A DNA stretch of 24,491 nucleotides from ATZT02 sp964655115 (GCA_964655115.1 CAZZKM010000017.1:1-24491), one strand, 5' to 3'; counted from the stretch's first letter, positions 1-8,813 are shown. Notes: generated from the sequence alone by a model not told the origin. Translations and numbers: made by a program.

Positions 1-741
1 ATTTACGAAAAACGAATCAAGTTAGCAGGATTTTTAATAAGTATCGGTTCTTTATTAAAACTTTGGCCAATTTTAATACTTTCTGTTATTGACAAAAAAA
101 CTTTACAAAAAATTATTTCACCAATTTTGATCACAAGTCTTTTAATTTTAATATTTATCCAATTTATTAGCGTTGGCTCATTTACCTTTTTAGAAAATCA
201 GACTTCAAGAGGATTGCAAGTTGAATCCGTAGCTGCAGTTATTTTCGTAGTATTTAAACTCTTGGGTGGTAGTGTCGAATATCCCTTCAGATTTGGTTCA
301 TTAGAAGTTGAAGCAGTTTTTGCAAACCAGATAGCCATAATTTTAAATATCTCTACTTTAGTATTTTTCTTTATTTTACTTTTATTAAATATTAAAGGAA
401 AGTTAAATAATTTAAATGTATTTGAAAAATCTCTAGTAGTGATAATTTTTGCTATAGGTTTAAGTAGAGTTTTCTCTCCACAATTTTGGATTTGGATAGG
501 TGGAATATCTGCTTTAGTGATTATCTTTAAAAAAACCAAATTAAAAAGAATAGTTATAATTCTTTCAACTTCAGCATTATTAACACAAATTCTTTATCCA
601 GCACTTTATGTGGGATTGTTAAATGGAGATTTATTACCTTCATTAGTTCAAATAACAAGAATAATTCTTTTTATAACAGCTATGGTTTTAAGTTTTAAAT
701 TACTTATACAATCAAGTAAGCAGAAAGTTAACTATGACTAA
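1..741 (+). CDS. GT87-like (DUF2029) membrane glycosyltransferase, 5' partial
   Basis: The reading frame is open from base 1, so this is the C-terminal 246 residues of a longer protein; the first internal Met is at 127, but the residues before it already form a typical membrane segment with the LKLWP motif. At least six hydrophobic segments are visible. The pattern 'ENQTSRGLQVESV' after a luminal loop resembles the GT87 family of polyprenyl-phosphate-mannose-dependent mannosyltransferases that act on lipoglycans in Actinobacteria. The stop codon overlaps the start of the following PimB-like gene by 8 bases (ATGACTAA), which implies translational coupling and a shared role in cell-envelope mannolipids. 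The family is recognised from pattern only; donor and acceptor are inferred. Confidence 0.7.
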   Translation: MYEKRIKLAGFLISIGSLLKLWPILILSVIDKKTLQKIISPILITSLLILIFIQFISVGSFTFLENQTSRGLQVESVAAVIFVVFKLLGGSVEYPFRFGSLEVEAVFANQIAIILNISTLVFFFILLLLNIKGKLNNLNVFEKSLVVIIFAIGLSRVFSPQFWIWIGGISALVIIFKKTKLKRIVIILSTSALLTQILYPALYVGLLNGDLLPSLVQITRIILFITAMVLSFKLLIQSSKQKVNYD

Positions 742-1876
742 GACTTTAGTAATCACAAATGATTTTCCGCCTCGAGCAGGTGGAATCCAAACATTTGTAC
801 ACGGCTTACTTGAAGGGTTAGATCCTAATGATGTTGTAGTACTTACTTCCAAATTTAAAGGTTGGCAAGATTTTGACAATTTGCAAAAATATAAAGTTTT
901 TCGCTACGACACAGAAATGCTTTTACCTACTCCAGCAGTTTCAAATTATGCAATTAAATTAATTAAAGAATTTGGTTGCAAAAGCGTGTTATTTGGGGCT
1001 AGTGCACCGCTGGGTCTTATGTCTGCAAAATTAAAAGAAAATGGCATACAACAAACTGTGGCACTTACTCATGGTCACGAAGTCGGCTGGTCTTTTACTC
1101 CAGGACTAAAGCAAACTTTTCAAAAAATAGTTAAAGATGTCGATAATTTCACATATCTAACAAAATATACTTTTGAAAAAATTAAAGAAGCTGTACCTGA
1201 ATCACAATTAGTTAAATTTGAACAACTTACTCCTGGAATTGATATAGAAATGTTTAATCCCTCTAATAAAGAAAAAAAGGAAGTACAAGATTTAAAAAAT
1301 AGATTTCGAATTCAAGACAAATTAATTGTGGCATGTATTTCTAGACTTATGCCAAGAAAAGGTCAAGATACTTTAATTGAGATTTGGCCAGAAATTCTAA
1401 AAAAAGTTCCTACCGCTCATTTATTAATAGTGGGAGGAGGTCCTTACAAGCAAAGTCTTCACAAAAAATCTTTTGATTTGAATGTAAATAGCAATGTAAC
1501 TTTGACAGGAAGTGTTCCCTGGGAGCAACTTCCAAACTTTTATGCTAGCGCTGATGTTTTTGCTATGCCGGTAAGAACGAGAAATTTTGGATTTGATGTT
1601 GAAGGATTAGGAATTGTTTACTTAGAAGCTTCATCTAGTGCAGTACCAGTAATTGCAGGAAATTCAGGTGGCGCTCCCGATGCGGTTATAAATGAAGTGA
1701 CAGGTTATGTAATTGATCCTAAAAATAAGAATCAATTAATAGAAAAGATTGTCAATCTACTAATTAATCCTGATTTAAGAATTAGATTAGGAAAACAAGG
1801 AAGATCTTGGATTGAAAAACAATGGCAATGGCCATCTAGGCATTTGCAAATTAGGAAACTACTCTCAACTGATTGA
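734..1876 (+). CDS. pimB: GT4 mannosyltransferase, PimB-like
   Basis: A 380-residue GT-B fold glycosyltransferase of family GT4. The N-terminus 'TNDFPPRAGGIQTFVH' is the signature of actinobacterial PimB (GDP-mannose-dependent phosphatidylinositol monomannoside mannosyltransferase), the second mannose transfer in PIM/lipomannan synthesis at the inner face of the membrane. The C-terminal nucleotide-sugar site is intact: R204 and K209 in 'SRLMPRKG' and an E-x7-E motif at E290 and E298. The gene overlaps the upstream GT87-like gene by 8 bases, and its 3' end overlaps the convergent trpD by 12 bases. Length is normal for the family. Exact acceptor specificity is inferred from similarity to PimB; another mannosyltransferase of the same clade is possible. 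Confidence 0.8.
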   Translation: MTKTLVITNDFPPRAGGIQTFVHGLLEGLDPNDVVVLTSKFKGWQDFDNLQKYKVFRYDTEMLLPTPAVSNYAIKLIKEFGCKSVLFGASAPLGLMSAKLKENGIQQTVALTHGHEVGWSFTPGLKQTFQKIVKDVDNFTYLTKYTFEKIKEAVPESQLVKFEQLTPGIDIEMFNPSNKEKKEVQDLKNRFRIQDKLIVACISRLMPRKGQDTLIEIWPEILKKVPTAHLLIVGGGPYKQSLHKKSFDLNVNSNVTLTGSVPWEQLPNFYASADVFAMPVRTRNFGFDVEGLGIVYLEASSSAVPVIAGNSGGAPDAVINEVTGYVIDPKNKNQLIEKIVNLLINPDLRIRLGKQGRSWIEKQWQWPSRHLQIRKLLSTD

Positions 1877-2908
1877 TTTTGAATAATCCTGCCATTTTTG
1901 GAGAGTATTTAAACTCATTCCACTTGCCACACTGCCTTTGGCACGAGCATAAGCAAGATTTATTGCTGTCTCAAAATTCAAATCTTGATTTTCATAGGCA
2001 ACTATCGCAGCAGCTGCATTAATACAAATTGCATCTTGTAGAGGATTTGTTGAATCAGGCGTTAGAGCTTGTTTTATTAAACCAGCATTATTCAATGCAT
2101 CTCCACCTTGTAATTGAGATATTTCTACTTTGTCTATTCCGACATTTTCAACATCAAAAATAAATTCATTTATTTGATTATCTTTTACTTGCCAAATTTG
2201 AGTAGGACCACAAATTGATATTTCATCAAGTCCTTCTAACCCTCTTACTACTAATGCATTTGTTTTCCTATTTGCTAAAACCTGAGCAATAACAGGTGCT
2301 TTTTCTAAATTAGAAACTCCCACAACTTGAGCTTTGGGTGTTGCAGGATTTGATAGAGGTCCCAGATAGTTAAAAACTGTTGAAGTTGCTAATTCTTTTC
2401 TTACAGGGGCAACCGCTTTCATCGCAGGATGAAAAACTGGAGCAAAACAAAAACAAATACCAACTTTCAAAAAATTATCTTTTACTTGTTCAGGACTTAG
2501 ATCAATCTTTATTTTTAATGCTTCTAAAACATCAGCCGAACCAGATTTAGAGGATGCAGCCCTATTCCCATGTTTGACAACTGGAATCCCGCAACTTGCT
2601 ACCACAATTGCTGCGGCTGTTGAAATATTTACAGTATTAAATCCATCTCCCCCAGTTCCGCAAGTATCGACCGCATCATGATTGATATCTAATTTCCTTG
2701 AATGTTCAATCATCACTTCCACAAATGCTGTTATTTCTTCAGCGGATTCGCTTTTATTTTTTAAACCTAATAAGAAATTTTTTATTTCAATATCACTTGC
2801 TTTTGAATCCATTACTGAATTCATCGCCCACTGTGCCTGGGCAAAAGTTAAATCTTTTTTACTATTTAATTGAGAAAGGATTTCCTGCCAGGAAATCAAA
2901 TTGTTCAT
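1865..2908 (-). CDS. trpD: anthranilate phosphoribosyltransferase
   Basis: TrpD transfers phosphoribose from PRPP to anthranilate, the second step of the tryptophan branch, in the cytosol. The 347-residue protein has the N-terminal helical domain (about 1-70), the PRPP-binding motif 'DTCGTGGDGFNTVNIST' at 81-97 and 'KHGNRAASSKSGSADVLE' at about 112-129, all diagnostic. Its start codon overlaps the stop of the upstream receiver-domain gene by 4 bases, so the two are probably co-transcribed. No other trp gene is present here, so trpD lies apart from the rest of the pathway; a trpD next to ctaE/qcr is a known actinobacterial arrangement. Confidence 0.95.
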   Translation of the reverse strand: MNNLISWQEILSQLNSKKDLTFAQAQWAMNSVMDSKASDIEIKNFLLGLKNKSESAEEITAFVEVMIEHSRKLDINHDAVDTCGTGGDGFNTVNISTAAAIVVASCGIPVVKHGNRAASSKSGSADVLEALKIKIDLSPEQVKDNFLKVGICFCFAPVFHPAMKAVAPVRKELATSTVFNYLGPLSNPATPKAQVVGVSNLEKAPVIAQVLANRKTNALVVRGLEGLDEISICGPTQIWQVKDNQINEFIFDVENVGIDKVEISQLQGGDALNNAGLIKQALTPDSTNPLQDAICINAAAAIVAYENQDLNFETAINLAYARAKGSVASGMSLNTLQKWQDYSKSIS

Positions 2909-3366
2909 TTGACTGGGATAGCTGTTTTATCTACTCGTCTCAACAGCGTGGTTGCGACTTCTACTAAGACCACAGGATCAATAGGCATTGGTACAACACC
3001 TTCAGCTTTAGACCAGGTTGCAAGCCAAGCATCTTGAGGTCTTTGAATCAAAACAATAATTGGCGGACAATTAAATACTTCATCTTTTGCATTTCGAGCA
3101 ATACCCATTCCGCCAGCAGGAGCTGCTTCACCATCAAGAATTGCTAAATTAATTTTTCCTGTTTTTAATTCACTTTTTACAACAGGTTCTGTTGCAACTT
3201 GAATAAATTCAATTCGTGGCAAATCTTTTGCAGGTCTTCTACCAAGAGAAGTGATAACTGCGTCACGAATTCTTCGATCATCGGAATAAACGAGGACTCT
3301 AAGTTCGTGCAATTGTGAATTTATCTCTGCCACAAGTGTCACATTAGTCATATATTGCGCGCCCAT
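2905..3366 (-). CDS. degenerate receiver-domain (response-regulator-like) protein
   Basis: A 153-residue stand-alone receiver-like domain with no output domain. The acidic pair (D29, D30 in 'VYSDD') and the central Asp (D78 in 'LAILDGE') are present, but the conserved Lys before the last strand is Met (M127 in 'VVPMPID') and the Thr after strand 4 is missing ('IIVLIQR'). Phosphorelay signalling is therefore doubtful. Similar proteins occur between trpD and ctaE in other Actinobacteria (family knowledge). I kept the start at 3366 because a GGGGGA stretch lies 7 bases upstream; a Met at 3351 is an alternative. The gene is divergent from ctaE with a 39-base spacer and overlaps trpD by 4 bases. 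Function unknown. Confidence 0.75.
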   Translation of the reverse strand: MGAQYMTNVTLVAEINSQLHELRVLVYSDDRRIRDAVITSLGRRPAKDLPRIEFIQVATEPVVKSELKTGKINLAILDGEAAPAGGMGIARNAKDEVFNCPPIIVLIQRPQDAWLATWSKAEGVVPMPIDPVVLVEVATTLLRRVDKTAIPVK

Positions 3367-3405
3367 CCATAAATCCCCCGCCGTTTAGGTGACAGAATAG
3401 GAAGC

Positions 3406-3996
3406 ATGTCCACAGCATCTTTTACTAACCAACGAATTAATCGCCCAAATATGACTGCGATTGGAACGATCGTTTGGCTATCAAGTGAATTGATGTTTTT
3501 TGCTGCATTATTCGCAATGTATTTCACTTTGCGTGCGGTAAATCCTGATATTTGGAAAGTAGAAACCGAACTACTTAATATTCCCTTTTCAGCAGCTAAC
3601 ACAACTATTTTGGTTTTAAGTTCGGTAACTGCTCAATTAGGAGTTTTTGCTGCAGAACGTGGCGATAGAGAAAGACTTCGCTTTTGGTTCATCATCACAT
3701 TTTTAATGGGTGCCTTCTTCGTAGGTGGACAAGCTTTTGAATACGCAGAACTAGTACATGAAGGTTTAACTATTTCTTCTTCTCCATTTGGATCAGTTTT
3801 TTACTTAACAACTGGTTTTCACGCTTTACACGTAACAGGTGGTTTGATTGCGTTTCTATTTGTTTTAGCAAGAACTTATGTAAGACCAAAAATGACACAT
3901 GGTTTAGCAACTTCTGCTGTTGTTACTTCATATTATTGGCACTTTGTTGATGTGGTTTGGATTGGTTTATTCGCAACTATTTATTTGGTGAAATAG
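3406..3996 (+). CDS. ctaE: cytochrome c oxidase subunit III
   Basis: A 196-residue heme-copper oxidase subunit III with five predicted membrane segments, the short form usual in Actinobacteria. Family marks are 'SSELMFFAALFAMYF' near the N-terminus, 'GFHALHVTGG' and 'SYYWHFVDVVWIGLF' near the C-terminus. It belongs to the aa3 oxidase in the cytoplasmic membrane, which in Actinobacteria forms a supercomplex with the bc1 complex. It is the first gene of ctaE-qcrCAB, only 9 bases before qcrC. Subunits I and II (ctaD, ctaC) are not in this window. Confidence 0.95.
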   Translation: MSTASFTNQRINRPNMTAIGTIVWLSSELMFFAALFAMYFTLRAVNPDIWKVETELLNIPFSAANTTILVLSSVTAQLGVFAAERGDRERLRFWFIITFLMGAFFVGGQAFEYAELVHEGLTISSSPFGSVFYLTTGFHALHVTGGLIAFLFVLARTYVRPKMTHGLATSAVVTSYYWHFVDVVWIGLFATIYLVK

Positions 3997-4005
3997 GTTA
4001 ATAAA

Positions 4006-4800
4006 TTGAAATATATTGCAAAATTTAGAAGAAGAAAAAGCGCTCCTCTTTTAGTTTTGTTTTTTGCTTTAGGATTTGTCTCAATTATTTTTAGTGCTGT
4101 AAATGTTTTAGTTTCACCTGCACAAGCAAGAATTGGAACCGATGAAACTTTAGTTGATAAAGGTTCTGTTTTATTTGCTGAAGGATGTTCTTCTTGTCAT
4201 GGATTAAATGGACAAGGCACAAGTGATGGACCAACTTTAGTTGGTGTTGGTGCTGCATCAGTTCACTTTCAAGTTTCAACAGGACGTATGCCAATGGCTG
4301 CACCAGGTGCACAAGTCATGCGCAAAGAACCAAGTTATAACGAAGAAGAAACTTTGGCTTTAGCTGCGTATGTTGCAACTTTTGGACCAGGTCCTGCAAT
4401 TCCATCTGAAGAACAAATTAATGCTTGGGTAAATGCTGATGTTGCTGAAGGTGGAGAATTATTTAGAACAAATTGCGCACAATGTCATAACTTTGCAGGT
4501 TCTGGTGGTGCATTAACAAATGGAAAATATGCCCCAAGTTTAGGACAATCAACACCTCAACAAATTTACGAAGCAATGTTGACTGGTCCTCAATCAATGC
4601 CAATATTTAGTGAAAAAACTTTAACTCCAGAAAATAAAGCTGCAATTATTCGCTACATTCAAGAATTAAATAAATCTGAAAATCCAGGTGGACTAGATCT
4701 TGGAAGATTAGGACCTGTAACTGAAGGTTTGTTTTTGTGGACTATTGGCTTAGGTGCACTAATTGCAGTCGCCGTTTGGATAGGAGCAAGAGTTAGATGA
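4006..4800 (+). CDS. qcrC: ubiquinol/menaquinol-cytochrome c reductase diheme cytochrome c subunit
   Basis: A 264-residue membrane-anchored cytochrome c with two heme sites, CSSCH at 61-65 and CAQCH at 157-161. A basic N-terminus ('KFRRRK') precedes a membrane segment ending at 'SPAQA', and a second membrane anchor lies at the C-terminus (about 237-258). The diheme form is the actinobacterial type that replaces cytochrome c1 and also soluble cytochrome c, passing electrons from the Rieske protein straight to the aa3 oxidase. The start is TTG with an AGG about 9 bases upstream; no ATG is available before the signal segment. The stop overlaps qcrA by 4 bases. Confidence 0.95.
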   Translation: MKYIAKFRRRKSAPLLVLFFALGFVSIIFSAVNVLVSPAQARIGTDETLVDKGSVLFAEGCSSCHGLNGQGTSDGPTLVGVGAASVHFQVSTGRMPMAAPGAQVMRKEPSYNEEETLALAAYVATFGPGPAIPSEEQINAWVNADVAEGGELFRTNCAQCHNFAGSGGALTNGKYAPSLGQSTPQQIYEAMLTGPQSMPIFSEKTLTPENKAAIIRYIQELNKSENPGGLDLGRLGPVTEGLFLWTIGLGALIAVAVWIGARVR

Positions 4801-5864
4801 GTAATAATTTTGATTTAAATAATACTTTTGATCCAGATCAAGGAAAAGTTCCAGAAAAAGTTACTAAAGAAGTTCCTTCAAAGTTACCAACACCTGCAAA
4901 AGGTGTGGATCACTATTTAAGAAGAACTGACACAGATCCAAAAGCTGCCAGAAGAGCTGAACGTCAAGTTGCAACTATGTTTGCCCTCTCAGGATTCTTC
5001 ACTCTGGTTTTCTTAGTTTCATTTGTGGCAATCCCAAGAGAGAAAAAAATTGCCGTTAACTTAATTGGAGTAACTAGTGCTCAAAATCTTGTTCTAGGAG
5101 TTTCATTTGGATTAGCAATTCTTCTTATTGGAATTGGAGCAATCCATTGGGCAAAGAAATTAATGCCAGATGTTGAAATGGTGCAAGAAAGAAAACCAAT
5201 AAAACCAAACGATGAAGTTCAACAAGAAGCTCTTGAAGCTTTTAGAGTTGGAGCCCAAGAATCAGGTTTTGGTTCAAGAAAATTAGTTAGAAGAACTTTA
5301 CTTGGCGCTTTAGCGCTTTTCCCTCTTCCATTTGTTGTAATGCTTAGAGATTTAGGGCCAGCTCCAAAAGGTGAATTAAGAAAAACTGCTTGGGAAGAAG
5401 GTCTACATATTGTTACAGACATTACTTATCAAAAAATTAGACCTGAAGATATTCCGGTAGGAAATCTAATCTCTGCAATGCCTGAAAATATTCTGGAAAT
5501 TCAAGAAGAAACCCACACTCTAAATGAGAGAGGTAAGTCAGCAATTCTGTTGGTTCGTATGCGTCCTGAAGACATTAAAAGTCAGCAAGGACCTGACTGG
5601 GATTATCAAGGAATCCTGGCTTATTCAAAAATTTGTACCCACGTAGGTTGTCCAATTGCGCTATATGAACAAAGGACCCATAATTTATTATGTCCATGTC
5701 ATCAATCGACTTTCGATTTGTCTGACTCAGGACAACCAATTTTTGGACCTGCTGCAAGAAGATTGCCGCAGTTAGCAATTACGGTTGACGAAGAAGGTTA
5801 CCTAATTGCTCGCCAAGGATTTCAAGAACCAGTTGGACCTAGTTTCTGGGAGCGTGGTGCATGA
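4797..5864 (+). CDS. qcrA: Rieske iron-sulfur subunit of the cytochrome bc1 complex
   Basis: A 355-residue Rieske [2Fe-2S] protein. Cluster ligands are C280, H282, C299 and H302 in 'CTHVGC' and 'CPCHQST', with the disulfide cysteines C285 and C301. The GPA motif that closes the cluster loop follows. Three hydrophobic segments at about 55-78, 97-120 and 165-183 give the multi-pass N-terminus typical of actinobacterial QcrA, preceded by a long polar cytoplasmic tail. It oxidises menaquinol bound at QcrB and passes the electron to QcrC. ATGA overlaps join it to qcrC upstream and qcrB downstream. Confidence 0.95.
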   Translation: MSNNFDLNNTFDPDQGKVPEKVTKEVPSKLPTPAKGVDHYLRRTDTDPKAARRAERQVATMFALSGFFTLVFLVSFVAIPREKKIAVNLIGVTSAQNLVLGVSFGLAILLIGIGAIHWAKKLMPDVEMVQERKPIKPNDEVQQEALEAFRVGAQESGFGSRKLVRRTLLGALALFPLPFVVMLRDLGPAPKGELRKTAWEEGLHIVTDITYQKIRPEDIPVGNLISAMPENILEIQEETHTLNERGKSAILLVRMRPEDIKSQQGPDWDYQGILAYSKICTHVGCPIALYEQRTHNLLCPCHQSTFDLSDSGQPIFGPAARRLPQLAITVDEEGYLIARQGFQEPVGPSFWERGA

Positions 5865-7537
5865 GTACTACTGAAAGTAAACAAACCCCTGCTGCATATA
5901 ACTATGTAGATAGCAGAGTTGGTTTTTCTGCTGCACTAAAAAGAAACTTAAGAAAAGTATTTCCTGATCACTGGTCATTCATGTTGGGCGAAATTGCACT
6001 TTATTCTTTCATTATTTTGTTACTGACTGGTGTGTTTTTAACTTTTTGGTACAAACCATCAATGACAGAAGTTATCTATAACGGCTCATATATTCCATTA
6101 AAAGGTGTGCCAATGAGTGAAGCTTTTGCTTCAACTCTTGAAATTTCATTTGATGTTCGTGGTGGAATGCTAATTAGACAAATACATCACTGGGCCGCAC
6201 TATTTTTCGTAGCAGCCATGATGGTGCACTTAATGATAGTTTTCTTTACAGGTGCATATAGAAAACCAAGAGAATTTAACTGGCTACTTGGTATTGGATT
6301 ATTAACTTTAGGACTTTTAGAAGGTTTTGCTGGCTACTCATTACCAGATGATTTGTTATCTGGAATTGGTTTAAGAATTGCATCAGGAATTGTGCAAGCA
6401 CTTCCAGTAATTGGAACTTGGGCTTTGTATTTCTTATTTGGTGGAGAATTCCCAGGCGTTGACTTTATTCCTCGTCTTTACACTATTCACGTATTACTAG
6501 TTCCAGGAATAATTCTTGCGTTAGTCACTGCACATTTACTTTTAGTGTGGACTCAAAAACACACTCAATTTCCAGGTCCTGGAAGAACTGAAAACAATGT
6601 TGTGGGTTATCCATTGTTACCTGTTTACACTGCTAAAGCTGGTGGCTTCTTCTTTATAGTTTTTGGTGTCACAACTTTGATGGGAGCATTGGTAACAATT
6701 AACCCGATTTGGTTGTATGGACCATTTACTCCAGATCAAGTAACCGCGGGTTCTCAACCTGACTTTTATATTGGATTCTTAGAAGGCTCACTTCGTGTGA
6801 TGCCTGCAATTGAATTTAATATTTTCAACACTTGGACATTTTCACCAAATGTTTTGATACCTGCTTTAATTTTGCCTGGATTAATGATGACTGCAATGGC
6901 GCTATATCCATTCATTGAAAGCTGGGTTACTGGAGATAAAAGAGAACACAATTTATTAGATCGACCAAGAAATGCACCAACTAGAACCGCACTTGGAACT
7001 ATGTCTTTGTCTTTCTACATCTTGTTATGGATTGGTGGAGGAAACGACATTCTTGCAACCACTTTCCATTTATCAATTAACACAATTACCTGGTTTATGC
7101 GTTTTGCATTAATTGCTGTACCACCAATTGTGTTTATCGTTACCAGAAGAATTTGTCTTGGTTTACAAAGAAATGATCTAGATAAATTACTTCATGGTAA
7201 AGAAACAGGAAGAATTTTAAGACTTCCAGATGGTGGATTTGTAGAAGTCCATGAACCTGTAAGCGAGGCCGAGATTCCAGCATTAATAGCTCGAGAAACT
7301 TATCCTCGATTGGAAATCCCTAAGAAATACGATGAAAATGGAATTAAAACTCCTAAATATCGTCGTCAATGGGTTAGAGCAAAGTTAAGCCACTGGTGGA
7401 CCAAGGGTGATTTGCCAATTCCTACACATAAAGAAATCCAGGCTGGTCAACATCATGCCCATGAAGCACTTGAACAAGCTCAAAGTTTTGGAGTTGAACC
7501 AGGAAAAGAAGAAATAGTCTCTGCAAGCAAGCACTAA
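5861..7537 (+). CDS. qcrB: cytochrome b subunit of the bc1 complex
   Basis: A 558-residue cytochrome b with about eight membrane helices and a long hydrophilic C-terminal tail (from about residue 430) that is common in Actinobacteria. Heme ligands fit H109-x13-H123 and H210-x14-H225; the x14 spacing of the second pair is like cytochrome b6. The quinol-site motif appears as PDFY (300-303), the version found in actinobacterial QcrB in place of mitochondrial PEWY. It carries out the Q cycle in the cytoplasmic membrane with QcrA and QcrC. It is the last gene of the operon and is followed 12 bases later by a strong intrinsic terminator. Confidence 0.95.
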   Translation: MSTTESKQTPAAYNYVDSRVGFSAALKRNLRKVFPDHWSFMLGEIALYSFIILLLTGVFLTFWYKPSMTEVIYNGSYIPLKGVPMSEAFASTLEISFDVRGGMLIRQIHHWAALFFVAAMMVHLMIVFFTGAYRKPREFNWLLGIGLLTLGLLEGFAGYSLPDDLLSGIGLRIASGIVQALPVIGTWALYFLFGGEFPGVDFIPRLYTIHVLLVPGIILALVTAHLLLVWTQKHTQFPGPGRTENNVVGYPLLPVYTAKAGGFFFIVFGVTTLMGALVTINPIWLYGPFTPDQVTAGSQPDFYIGFLEGSLRVMPAIEFNIFNTWTFSPNVLIPALILPGLMMTAMALYPFIESWVTGDKREHNLLDRPRNAPTRTALGTMSLSFYILLWIGGGNDILATTFHLSINTITWFMRFALIAVPPIVFIVTRRICLGLQRNDLDKLLHGKETGRILRLPDGGFVEVHEPVSEAEIPALIARETYPRLEIPKKYDENGIKTPKYRRQWVRAKLSHWWTKGDLPIPTHKEIQAGQHHAHEALEQAQSFGVEPGKEEIVSASKH

Positions 7538-7549
7538 ATTTTAATCATT

Positions 7550-7588
7550 AAAACCGCCAATCTTGGAATTGGCGGTTTTTTTGTTTTT
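7550..7588 (+). terminator. intrinsic terminator after qcrB
   Basis: A perfect 12-bp stem (arms 7550-7561 and 7568-7579, core ACCGCCAAT/ATTGGCGGT) with a 6-base loop is followed by a T-rich run to 7588. It closes the ctaE-qcrCAB transcript and is the only convincing Rho-independent terminator in the window. Confidence 0.93.
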
Positions 7589-7609
7589 ATGATTAACTGA
7601 AAAGAGAAT

Positions 7610-8608
7610 ATGAATATTTCCTTAACAGTTTGGCTTTTAACAGTTGGCGCAATTATTGCGTTAATTTTAGTTGATTTATTTACTGTAAGCGCCAAACCTC
7701 ATGAAGTGATGTTTAAAGAAGCGGCTTCTTGGTCTATTTTTTATGTAGCAGTTGCAATTGCTTTTGGTGTTTGGATTTGGTTAGATTTTGGTAGTCAAAG
7801 TGGTACAGAATATTTTGCAGCTTACTTAGTTGAAAAATCATTATCTGTAGATAATTTGTTTGTCTTTGCCATAATTCTTACTCAATTTGCTGTACCAAGT
7901 ATTTATCAGCAAAGAGTTTTATTAATTGGTGTCATATTGGCTTTAGTACTTAGGGCAATCTTTATTGCAATTGGTGCAGCTGCCTTAGCTGCTTTTGCCT
8001 TTACCTTTGTAATCTTTGGTGCAATTTTGATTTGGACAGGTATTGGACTGTTTAGGCATTGGAACGAAGATCCAAATCCTGATGATAACTTCTTAGTAAA
8101 ACAAGTAAGAAAATTCACTCCAATTACCAGTGAATACCACGGTACAAAACTGTTTGTAAGAATTGACGGCAAAAGATTTGCCACCCCAATGTTTTTAGTA
8201 ATGATTGCAATAGCATCAACTGACTTACTTTTTGCTCTAGATTCAATTCCTGCAACCTTTGGTGTTACTCAAGAACCATTCTTAGTGTTTGCGGCAAATG
8301 CTTTTGCTTTATTAGGTTTAAGGGCTCTTTATTTCCTTCTCAAAGGTTTGTTAGACCGCTTAATTTATTTATCAATTGGTTTAGCCGCGATTTTAGTATT
8401 TATTGGTGGAAAACTTATTCTTACCTATATTCATGAAATTAACACTTCTATTCCTAAAGTTCCAACTGGAATTAGCTTAGGTGTAATTGCGGCAATTTTA
8501 ACTATTGCAATCGTGGCAAGTATTTTGAAATCAAGACAGGATCCAACTTTAAAAGCACATGCTGGAACTGTGAGATCTCACAAAAAAGACGAAGTAGAAA
8601 AAGAATAA
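7610..8608 (+). CDS. TerC/Alx family integral membrane protein
   Basis: A 332-residue polytopic membrane protein with about nine hydrophobic segments. TerC-family marks are the acidic residues in the membrane, E75 and D81 in 'VEKSLSVDNLFVF', and the later 'ALDSIPATFGVTQEPFLVF' motif. Family members (TerC, Alx, the yjbE/ykoY group) are linked to metal-ion, particularly manganese, efflux and to tellurite resistance; here a metal-export role is inferred only. Length matches the Alx/TerC group. It begins 21 bases after the qcrB terminator, so it needs its own promoter, and an AAGAGA sequence lies just before its ATG. It converges on the small Cys-rich gene with 17 bases between them. Confidence 0.85.
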   Translation: MNISLTVWLLTVGAIIALILVDLFTVSAKPHEVMFKEAASWSIFYVAVAIAFGVWIWLDFGSQSGTEYFAAYLVEKSLSVDNLFVFAIILTQFAVPSIYQQRVLLIGVILALVLRAIFIAIGAAALAAFAFTFVIFGAILIWTGIGLFRHWNEDPNPDDNFLVKQVRKFTPITSEYHGTKLFVRIDGKRFATPMFLVMIAIASTDLLFALDSIPATFGVTQEPFLVFAANAFALLGLRALYFLLKGLLDRLIYLSIGLAAILVFIGGKLILTYIHEINTSIPKVPTGISLGVIAAILTIAIVASILKSRQDPTLKAHAGTVRSHKKDEVEKE

Positions 8609-8625
8609 CTTTTATAACTAATTAA

Positions 8626-8742
8626 TTAGTGACCCTGGCAAATTTGTTCAGGGGGAACGCCTCGAAGTGCTGATTCAATGTGTTCACCACAACCTCTATA
8701 TGTGAACTTGCCACAAATTTCACAAACAACTTTGCTACAGAT
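8626..8742 (-). CDS. tiny Cys-rich (zinc-ribbon-like) protein, non-canonical start or frameshifted start
   Basis: A 38-codon minus-strand frame encodes 'CEICGKFTYRGCGEHIESAL' followed by 'RGVPPEQICQGH'. Counting from the ATC, cysteines 7, 10, 18 and 35 plus H38 could bind one zinc. The CxxCGK-T-[WY]-x-GCG-x-H pattern with a following VP motif matches a very small protein that I recall from many Actinobacteria. The frame has no ATG, GTG or TTG after the in-frame TGA at 8746-8748. An AGGAG ribosome site (8749-8753) lies exactly 6 bases before an ATC codon, so ATC may be the start. Alternatively, one A too many in the A5 run (8743-8747 in the complement) hides a GTG start at 8749. The coding call rests on the conserved pattern; function unknown. 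Confidence 0.65.
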   Translation of the reverse strand: MCSKVVCEICGKFTYRGCGEHIESALRGVPPEQICQGH

Positions 8743-8813
8743 TTTTCACTCCTAAAGTAATTCCTTAGGAAAGTTTACCCACTAATCTGAATTAAATTCT
8801 CACCAGGAATTCT

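Noticed and set aside
127..129. Start of the first gene at the internal codon 127
   Set aside because: The frame is open from base 1 and encodes a coherent membrane segment with a family motif upstream.
7610..8608. Tellurite resistance determinant
   Set aside because: TerC-family membership alone does not show tellurite resistance and no other ter gene is present.
8617..8630. Palindrome ACTAATTAATTAGT as a bidirectional terminator between TerC and the small gene
   Set aside because: All A/T apart from the ends, no loop and no T-run; such palindromes are expected by chance in AT-rich DNA.
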